This document shows, in pieces, positions 56,168-64,000 of a DNA stretch of 64,000 bases (within the stretch, counting starts at the first letter, position 1; each line of letters starts with the position of its first letter). A program made the translations under genes and the position numbers. The stretch is from Akanthomyces muscarius (lineage: Eukaryota > Ascomycota > Sordariomycetes > Hypocreales > Cordycipitaceae): positions 1,798,001 through 1,862,000 of the forward strand of contig NW_026611618.1 of NCBI RefSeq assembly GCF_028009165.1, in the 5' to 3' direction. The notes under the pieces were generated by a model. It did no database searches. It was not told where the DNA came from and was given only the letters and a program-made list of their open reading frames with translations.

Positions 56168-58171
56168 GATGAACGGTTTTGCGGTATCTGCGGTGTGAAG
56201 AGTAGAGTCTGGACCGAATCGAAGAGAATTGCCTTTAACCGCGGTGGGCAGAGTGTCGGCTGTGTTCGGTCTGGCTGCGGTGGCTGTGCCTCGTCTCGGC
56301 TCTGGCACTGATGCTGCCAGCGGCGGCGGGCTGTCGATTGAAAGAGAAGGGGTTCGGGTGTCAAATATCTTTTGACGTGATCAGGCTTTGATTTTGAAGG
56401 CACCTGCAGATAGACAGCTGATTGCGAGACGCGAGTGGTCGCAGTCTCGTTGCTGGGGTTGATTGCTTGCTTGCAGGCCCTGGAGCTGCTGCGGGGGCGC
56501 AGGCGCAGAGGCAGAGGAAAGATGTCAGAGGGTTTCGGTGGAGGGAGAAGTGGCCAGGCGCAGCATGTCTGAGAAGGTAGAATGGCGTGATTCGCAGTGC
56601 TGATAGCTCGAGCAAAGACAGCAGGGATGTAAGGCCCGAAGTCTCAAAGCTATATGTGAGATGACAACAGCAAAAGTAGATGGCCTCTCTTTTTTTCCTT
56701 TTCTTGGCTGTCGAAGATGAATGACTTGCGATGAGCCGACTGCCTGGGAAGGGGGGGTTTACTTTACAATGTGGGGTTACTGTGGTGGCACCAGGCAGAA
56801 GACAGCCAAACAGCCCAGCAGGTCGCCCTCCAAGTGGTGTCAGGATTTGCTTTTAGCGGCTGCAGCTGGCATTTTAGCTGGCGGGTAACAGTGGCGAGGT
56901 GGGCTGTGGGCAGCGCTGTAAGCAGCGAGATTGAGTGCTGGAGCCAGTGCCAGGGTTGCTGGAGCTAGCGCCTGAAGAGGGAGCTCGAGTGCAGATGGCG
57001 CAGCAGACAGTGGCCGCTCGACACCTTGTTCGCCGTCCGTCTGCGGAGGCTGAGCAGCGCGCAGCACCGCAAACACTGCCCGCCACGCCTGTTTCTCGCT
57101 GGAGCACCAAGTGGCGTCGGCAAACCAATCCAATACTGGTAAATGCCCCTGCCCTGTCGTGCACATTGGCACGGCTAAAACAACAGCCCATGGACTCACC
57201 GAGAATGTCAAAGCAAAGAATATCAGCCCAACAAAATAAAGTCCAAAGAAAAGAGGCAATCTTTGTTGCAAAAGACTCTGCCTCTGACAGTCAACCCGCT
57301 TCCAGAGCATCACCGCATGTCCCCCCCCCCCTCTCACCCCCAAAAAACTGGGCTGCGACGTCGACTTGATCTTGCCGTGAGCCTAACCAAAACCTTATGC
57401 AGACCCCCAAGCGCCAGCGGCCGTCACATGCCCTCCGTCCGGGCAGGCTGTCGCCACCAGCGGCGCCAAGTCTTCCTCTCCGCTCGTACAGATTACTGGT
57501 GCCTAATCTGTACTGAGTACACAACTACAGTAAGCAAGCAATGGTACCACTAACCCACAAGTACTCAGATTGGCTCTCTCATGCCGAGATGAGCCCACGT
57601 ACATATCCTAGAGAAAAAAAGTCTTGCTTCTTTTTGACACAATAACCCTTTTTCGCAGGCGTACGCTGTCGTTACCAGTGTCCAGTCTTTCTCTAGCTCG
57701 AGCTTGGCAGCGACCCTTCTTCTACACCTTGTCATGCGCACTTCACACGATAGTCACATAGCTAAGACAAAGCAGTAAAAAGTCACGACAAATGCTCATT
57801 TCACCTCGGGAGATTCATAATCACGGGTATCCTCCCCACGACGGCTCTCAGACGCCCCTTCGTCAGACTAGCTTCCACTTACGCCATCAGTCCTAACCAA
57901 GACATGCATCCAGCTTTATCCAGCGGCTCGGCCTTTACCAGCAATGCCCAAACTCCATCCAATCGCAATTTCCACACATCAGAATCAACAACTCCGAATA
58001 GCCACATGCAATTCTGCCTCTTGGCATTTCTATATTTTACATTTTCCTTCTGCCCCCTCGCTGATGGTGATGCGTAGTAGGACGACAGAAGGAAGAAAAG
58101 AACGGCTGTAAGACCCCTAATATACAAAGTACAAGCCACTCACATCCTCTCATGCATCTCTTCCCCTTTGA
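56168..58171. other. Intergenic, no gene seen
   Basis: About 2 kb. The part up to about 57400 is the probable promoter and leader of the universal stress protein gene; the rest should include the 3' end of the ribosomal protein gene. A C-run occurs at 57321-57331. No protein-like frame. Confidence 0.55.
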
Positions 58172-59336
58172 TTATTTCCCAGCGCTCTTCTTAATCATAA
58201 TCCTCTTCTCCACGTTGGCTCGCGCCGTCGTGCCCTGCTTGTGGATGAGCTTCCGCTTCTCCCACACCGACGACCGGCCCTCGACCACGGCGATGATTTC
58301 GTCCGCCAGCCGGTGCGCAAACTGCGTCCGCCCGCTGCCCTTGCTCGGCTTCTTCTCCACCGCCTCCAAAATCCACGTAAACGCCCGTCGCCTGCGCTGC
58401 CGCACCGTCAGCGGCTGCGGCATGTCCAGCGCCCGTCCGCCGCCGCCCGCGCCGGGGATCGCCTTGACCCGGATGAGCGGCGCCACAGAGTCAATCGCCA
58501 CCGTCAGGTATAGCACCGGGTTCAGCGACAAGTGCGACGCAGGCGGCGTCCCGGGCAGCAGGGGGAACTTGGGGCTAAATGTCGGTTCGGGTGCCATTCG
58601 GAGAAAGTTCATCGTCATTGCCAGATTCTATAGCCGAAAACCTCGTTAGTACTCGGCTTGCCGCCAAATAGCGCGCCTGCAGCGTAAAATGAACATACCC
58701 GTTGAGCAGCAGCCAGCTTGCCGTCTCGCATCATTAGCCTCGTAATCTGTTCCACCACGGGGTGGTATCGCTTCTTGACGTTGAACCCGTCGGGGTACGG
58801 CTTTTGCGGCAGAGGCCATTTGTGTCCGAGATTCTGGATGTCCTCGCCAGCCTCGTCGGCTGCTTCGAGCTCGGCTGCCTCAGCAGCCCCTACTGCCAGC
58901 ACCGTCTCGGCGTCCGTTGCGGGAGGGATTGCGCCGTCTCGGTACAGCACCTCCTCCTGAGCTTCCGTCAGACCGCCTTGTTGAGCTGATCGGCCGCCGT
59001 ACATCATCTTCTCGAGCGCCGCATCGTCAATACTGTCGATTGGATTCGCAATGGATGCCTGTAAGGTCCGACCCAGTCAGTCTTCGTGCTCCTTCAAGAT
59101 CGGTCGATTGAGCGTGGCACGACGGATGGAATTACCTCTGTATTGAAACTGGCCTCGCCAGCGGCATTTGTTTCCGCTGCGCTTGGGGTTTGGCTTCTTG
59201 TGTCATTCGATTGGAAGCGATAGGGTCGTGCTAGTTGCTGGAGCGCCTGAGGTCTGCTGCACACAGGCTTCGGACGTATGGCGAGACCTCTGCACGAGTG
59301 CAGGATTCGAATTCCCCTAGGCATCGCGGCCGCCAT
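58172..59336 (-). CDS. RSM7: Mitochondrial small-subunit ribosomal protein uS7m
   Basis: Three exons (59336-59136, 59058-58699, 58627-58172; introns 77 and 71 bp, both phase 0) encode 338 residues. uS7m binds the 3' domain of the mitochondrial small-subunit rRNA and helps form the mRNA exit site. The N-terminus is an Arg-rich presequence (MPRGIRILHSCRGLAIRPKP). An acidic fungal extension follows (to about residue 150), then the S7 core: YHPVVEQITRLMMRDGKLAA, PVLYLTVAIDSVAPLIRVK, PLTVRQRRRRAFTWILEAVE, FAHRLADEIIAVVEGRSSVW, and the C-terminal KQGTTARANVEKRIMIK. A second in-frame ATG four codons downstream (59324) is an alternative start. Confidence 0.94.
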
Positions 59337-60272
59337 TGTGGACAAAACTGGTTTCCTCGATTGGGAAGTTATGGTACGTCGTCACAATTGCAGGAGCTCG
59401 CGTGGTATGTTGCCAGACGAAATTTCCTGGGTCGTCGTAGCTCCTGGCGCGCCGGCGCCGGAACAGAGCTTATCCGTTCCGGGAAGAGCAGCTTACCCTG
59501 CACTTAGAACAGAATATTGGCGGAAGCAGCAATGCACTCTTATTCTCCAGAAGGCAAGGAAATTTTAAAATGGCGAGCAAGATATGTTTTCTTCGAGCTC
59601 GTGAAGGTTGATTTTGTGCTGTTGGAGCTCTACATTGGTCTTTTACACTCGTCGCGCGGGCCCTCTCACGCCATTAAGGGCCTCCTTGGAAGCCTCAAAT
59701 CCTCGACTTACACGGAAATCGGCTCGGCAGACGTGTTGCCCGTCGCGAGTGGTTTCTATAGGAAGCATTTTCTGTTGAATTATTCTCGAATAATATGCCA
59801 AGTCACCAATCGATGTGATATCCAACAATGCGTACATTGTGCCGTTCTTGTAGACCTTTGCAGGTCAGAGCCTGCGCCGCCTCAATCGCGTGTGATGCCT
59901 GACCCCCAGTACAAACCAGTGTACCAAACCGCTATGCCGCTGAAATATCCATCTGCAATTATGCCGTCGACCGCCTTTTGAGAGTAGCTAATTGTAAATA
60001 CCTAAGATAAAAGAGCTCGTGGCTCAATACTGCTCCGCTTCCATCCGGCCCCATCCACTGCGACCCTAGCAAGGATGCCAAATGCAACACCACCAACGGC
60101 TCGGACTACTACCACTGTGTCAAGCCGCGCAAGCTCGCTAGATGCCGCAAAGAACCGTTGAGAATTTTCGCGAAAACAAGGCTAGCAACGCAGCCCCCAT
60201 ACGCCGATTCGCCCAGTAACGGCACCAAAATTGTAGGGGCTCTGCCCGTCGTGGCAGCCAATGGCTGTAGAA
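59337..60272. other. Promoter of uS7m and 3' flank of the dsRBD gene
   Basis: About 940 bp. From 60011 the plus strand has a stop-free frame without ATG that encodes a cysteine-rich stretch (see findings). I see nothing else that looks coding. Confidence 0.45.
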
Positions 60273-60706
60273 TCACCAGCCGGATCTGGCGGTCGAAGCT
60301 GCCGCAGTGTTCGAAGCGGCGGTAGAGTTACTGGAATTACCAGTGAGCCAATTCACGGCACATTCTGCAGCATCCTCTTTCGCGTTGTTGAGGTTCCTTC
60401 CATCGTACCAGAAACGGGCGTTCACAATCTGTCCTTGCACTTCGACCGTGCTTGACCACGCCGTTCTACCACCTTTTGTAGTGCTCTCGTTAGTGAAGAC
60501 TCGGTACTGCGTGCATTAGGAAAACAAACCGCGACGGTCAGATACAATCTGGAATTTTGGAGGGACAAGCTGCGCCGCGCGGCACGCCTCTGTGTGGAGT
60601 CAGACTATATTCTTCGCTATGAAGCGGGCAATAGATAAGTCGTACCTTCAAGCTTGTCTTGCCATGGCGTAGCGCCACCCGTGTTGTTTAACGGTGATGT
60701 GCTCAT
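60273..60706 (-). CDS. Small double-stranded-RNA-binding-domain protein
   Basis: Three short exons (60706-60646, 60589-60530, 60472-60273) are joined across introns of 56 and 57 bp with good donors (GTACGA, GTTTGT), branch points (CTGAC, CTAAC) and acceptors. They total 321 nt, 106 residues. The product is essentially one dsRBD: PWQDKLEEACRAAQLVPPKF (helix 1), QIVSDRRGGRTAWSSTVEVQ and GQIVNARFWYDGRNLN (beta strands), and NAKEDAAECAVNWLTG (helix 2 with the conserved Ala pattern). A low-complexity Ser/Ala/Thr tail follows. The strand order and the A-E-x-A helix match the dsRBD fold, although the usual KKxAK lysines of helix 2 are replaced by acidic residues, so RNA binding may be weak and protein contact more likely. 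A TATA-like sequence lies about 130 bp upstream. No single long frame shows it. Confidence 0.78.
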
Positions 60707-60836
60707 GCTGGTAGCGCGGCAGAAATCGGCAAGTGGAAACGAGAAATATATCGCCAGAGTGTTGAAGAGAAGAGGCAGAGAGTGCGGGGGACCGAAAGAG
60801 GGACTCTCCGGATCTCGAGCAAAGGATAAGCTGAAG

Positions 60837-60845
60837 GATATATAG
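60837..60845 (-). promoter_or_regulatory. TATA-like element upstream of the dsRBD gene
   Basis: The minus strand reads CTATATATC about 130 bp upstream of the ATG at 60706. It supports transcription in this direction but is a short motif. Confidence 0.35.
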
Positions 60846-63800
60846 GCGGAGCGATTAGGCCGGGCGAAGCTATACGGCTTGGTTTGCCGCCGTCATGTAC
60901 AACTCGCGCAACGGTGATACAATGCAAGACACACAAACCTGACTGCAAAGATGTAAACGCAGCAAGTCGTGGTACCGAAAATGGCAACTCAGGGAAGCTG
61001 TTGAAGGAACCGCGCTGAGGGCCAACGAGATGTCACTGAAGAAAAAGCTGACCGCATTTGAGAAACAGGCAAACCAGAGACGCTGGGGCAGAAGCAGAAT
61101 GAGCTATACTAAGATGAACAGCAAAAGTCAAAGTATATGGGTCCAGAGAAGGAAGGAGACGAAACTTGACGTTCCAGGCGGTTGCCAGTGCGCTCCAGCA
61201 GTGGTTTGGGCCAGTACCATTTTTCTCCGCGTTGCTTTTTTCTGCCTTGCCCTGAAAGATTATGAAGGGGTGTGTGGGATCTGGTGGCAGCGCGTCCACA
61301 CACAAGAAAGCAGGCCAGAGCGCATTAAATCAAGCAAAGTGTCCTGCAGTAGCACCACAAGTACATAGCAGCAGCAGCAGTTTCGCTGATGGGACAGGAG
61401 ACATTCAGGCCGATTGAGCCCACTGGAGGAGCCGCTTGCTGAGCCAACTGTGAAGAACCCAGGCAGACCCGGCCGGCGTCGTCCCCTGTCGCTGGCAGGC
61501 GATATTTTGTATGACAGGCTGGCATGAGCATGGCCTGAGGAGCAGTCGTCCTGAGCGCCGGTGCGCGAGTGCGTACTGGTAGTGGAGATTTGTGACAACG
61601 GCCGCACATAATAGCACACCCCCCTTTCTGGGGCCAGAGAGATATTGCAGCCCAGTCAGAGTGTCCAATTCCGGGAGAATCCAGCCTCTTGTCAAGGCCT
61701 GTGGTGCACCGGCCAGTAGCCGTCATGGAACTCAAGGGGGTGGAGAGGATGTGCCACCGGGGAGACTGGAAGTGCAGCGGTATCCTTGTCGCATCTCAAC
61801 GCATGGCAACCAGACGTTCCAACTCTTCCAGCCCCAGCCAGCTGCAGGGCGCCACTTCGGGCAAGTGCCTGTGGGCTCTGCCCTCGGTCTTTATCACGGC
61901 TGCCGGCGAGTATGCGAATGCTATTTGCTGCAATCGTTGACATGGGGGCCGCGACACTGACAGGCCTCCTTGGCTTTCGGCTCGTCCCACTACCCGAGGG
62001 GGCGCGGGGAATGAGATGATGGACGCTGTAAACTGTGATCATGCCCTGAGCTCGAGATTTGCCGTCAGGGTTCGTGCCGGCAGGTAAGTCGTGCAGCTTG
62101 CTTGGCAAACACACCGAAGCAACAGCCACCAAACAAACACTTATGCTGCACCGGCGCGCCTTGACCCGAAGGCAAGAAAGGCAGCCGCGGCTTTGGGAAC
62201 CGCAGCCTTGTGTGTAACAGTGATGGCCTCTGACGCCAATGATGATGTGCATTTGCCAATTGACTAGCACCAGTATTCGCCGCCGGATGCACCTTGCAGA
62301 GCTGAACCTGACTGCGGATCCCAGCCGGAAGCGGGTGGGTGGTTCGCGAAACTAGCCTGTCAGCCCATTACCAACCAGTAACTACTTGGTAGAAGCACGT
62401 ATCGTGGGTGTGGGCTTGTTAGTCTAGGGCATTAGATGGCTTTCTCTTTCCTTTTTCTTTTGTTCTTTTTCATTTATTTTTTACCGCGATCGGCTCGAAC
62501 CAGTCGGATGTTTCTTTTCCTCCGCCGCCTGCCGCAAGACAATATCAGCCCTGACGTTGCCGGAACAGGGGGCCGCAAGGGAATAGGAAGGAGGTGTGAC
62601 GATGGCATGTGCGGCCCCATGATGGACCATCCAGTTTCGACCCTGGTCTGACCGTTGAGTGCGCAGAGGAAAGCAGTCTGCACAGGGCAGAGGGGATGGA
62701 GGCAAACTCATGGTTGGAGCCAGCATGACGCACCACGTAACTTTAAGCGGTCGGATGGAATGAGCAAAAAAAAAAAAAAAAAAAAGAACAACACGGCAAG
62801 TGGGCTGCTTACTGTTTCTTGCCAGTTGCCTGATTCCAGATCTGAGGGCGTTGCTCAAGTTTCTTTTTCTTTCTCACTTGCCAGACCGACTATCTTGATT
62901 AACAACTCGACGAACACCACCAACCAGTTATTTCTCCGTCGCACAACGCAATCAACTTTGGTAACTTTTCCCCCGTTTTGGCCAGATATGAGTCGTTGCG
63001 CCGGCTTCGCCCACTCTGGCGATGCCTTCCCGAATTGTCCGACGACCATCTCCGCAGCAAGCACTTTGACCACTACCAACTACACTATATTATTTTTGTG
63101 CATTCTGCGCCCGTCGCCATGTTCACCGTAAGGTCGCTTCAACACACGTACTGCAACTACTTCGCTTCCCCATGATCGACCGGGTCAGTGGGTCGGAAGC
63201 CGTGAATGCTGAGACTTCCGATGCCTGGCTGAGCCAACCTATACAATGGCAGGCTACATAAAAAAGATGTGAAAATACCTTGGCAGTTGAGATGCAATAT
63301 GGCTGTACTATTGTATTGACTATTTTAGCTCAGTACGTGCGAAATCTATGTGGCTGGCCGAGGGTCTGCCTTGTAGTGAGCCGGTGGCTTGCCACGTTAT
63401 CAAAGGCTAGCCAGCAACGCCTACTTCGTGTTTCTTGTTGCAACAAGATCTGAGCGGGTAAGACAGAAATCGCCAAGGGTCCGCTGCAGGTAATCAGATG
63501 CGCACACCGCGGGAGAGCTGCGACTGAGTATCTCACAATAGCATGAGACAGCACGGCCGACAGAAGCAACCATCGAAGAAGTACATAGCTCGGTACGAGA
63601 TAGACGTCGCGCTGAAACAAGGCAGTATCACGCTATTTGTATAACCATCGGAATCGAGCATTCTAGAAAAAGCTCCCACGTTACTCGAGCACCAAACCGT
63701 AACGGCCCAGGTCTTACCTGCCACAAAAAACGATCAGACGGCATTCAGCAAACCCGAAAAAAGAAAACCAGAACTTCTGATCTTCGATTAAAAATACTCG

Positions 63801-64000
63801 TCGCAATGGGGTACTCTACCATGGTGATTCGCGACGCTTTAGCCCAAAGATTCCGGTACCCAAGCCAACCAAAATCGTCCAAGGTGTTCAAGCTGTGGAA
63901 CAACGGCGGATTGCAGTCGAGAACGAGAAACAATATCTCGGTCATCTCTCGGACTTCTAATCCAGCCTTCAGAATAGGTGATGCAGCACCGAACATACGC
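60846..64000. other. Right-end region without a convincing gene
   Basis: About 3.2 kb. The longest frame, 61692-62270 on the minus strand (192 codons), has no protein-like pattern. An A-run of about 20 bases lies at 62766-62785. An 83-codon minus-strand frame at 63745-63996 starts with ATG close to the window edge and might be part of a gene continuing outside, but I recognise nothing in it. Confidence 0.45.

Noticed and set aside
59300..59312. TTCGAATCC, tRNA-like, on the minus strand
   Set aside because: It lies inside the uS7m presequence codons and has no T-stem pairing.
61692..62270. 192-codon minus-strand frame
   Set aside because: Translation looks random and has no conserved segment; possible chance frame.
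1..64000. Biosynthetic gene cluster, transposon or CRISPR array
   Set aside because: No polyketide synthase, peptide synthetase, terpene synthase, transposase or reverse-transcriptase motif was seen, and no spaced direct repeats other than microsatellites and the 30-bp coding repeat.

Overview
This is nuclear DNA of a filamentous ascomycete. The genes carry short spliceosomal introns of 50 to 130 bp (GTAAGT/GTACGT-type donors, CTAAC-like branch points, CAG/AAG acceptors). Third codon positions are GC-rich, each gene stands alone on either strand, and the encoded families are fungal: copper-fist regulator, IQ/HECT ligase, GH125 mannosidase, fungal universal stress protein, and a Pab1 with an acidic RRM4 insert. 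Sordariomycetes, perhaps Hypocreales, is my inference from the protein style; a database search would be needed to fix the taxon.

Layout. 0-3 kb: the 3' part of a ferric-chelate reductase runs off the left edge, followed by a secreted GH13 alpha-amylase on the minus strand. 3-6.4 kb: no confident gene, but protein-like fragments on the minus strand. 6.4-13.2 kb: a 7-TM protein of unknown function, a phytanoyl-CoA-dioxygenase-like protein, an EFM7-type methyltransferase, and a basic SR-like nuclear protein. 14.5-18.1 kb: a beta-lactamase-fold serine hydrolase and a copper-fist regulator. 20.4-26.7 kb: a U2SURP/SR140-like splicing factor, a peroxisomal FAD amine oxidase and TATA-binding protein. 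30.1-36.8 kb: ETF-ubiquinone oxidoreductase and a ten-exon Atg22-like transporter. 39.3-48.8 kb: GH125 mannosidase, a Hul5/UBE3C-like HECT ligase and poly(A)-binding protein. 49.7-59.3 kb: an unrecognised membrane/coiled-coil protein, a universal stress protein with a long disordered N-terminus, and mitochondrial ribosomal protein uS7m. 60.3-60.7 kb: a small three-exon double-stranded-RNA-binding protein whose exons are too short to show as a long reading frame. 60.7-64 kb: nothing convincing.

The genes are mostly housekeeping (transcription initiation, splicing, translation, protein quality control, mitochondrial electron transfer) with some secreted or metabolic enzymes. They are not co-oriented or functionally clustered. 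I see no biosynthetic cluster, mobile element, CRISPR array, rRNA or convincing tRNA. The only tentative functional link is between the copper-fist regulator and the ferric reductase, since metalloreductases are known targets of this regulator class.

Multi-exon gene models were spliced by hand. For every model with introns except the left-truncated reductase, exon lengths sum to a multiple of three. I found no clear undescribed biological system. The best leads are the hidden dsRBD gene, the unresolved minus-strand coding signal at 4-5.7 kb, and the uncharacterised membrane/coiled-coil gene at 49.7-52.3 kb.
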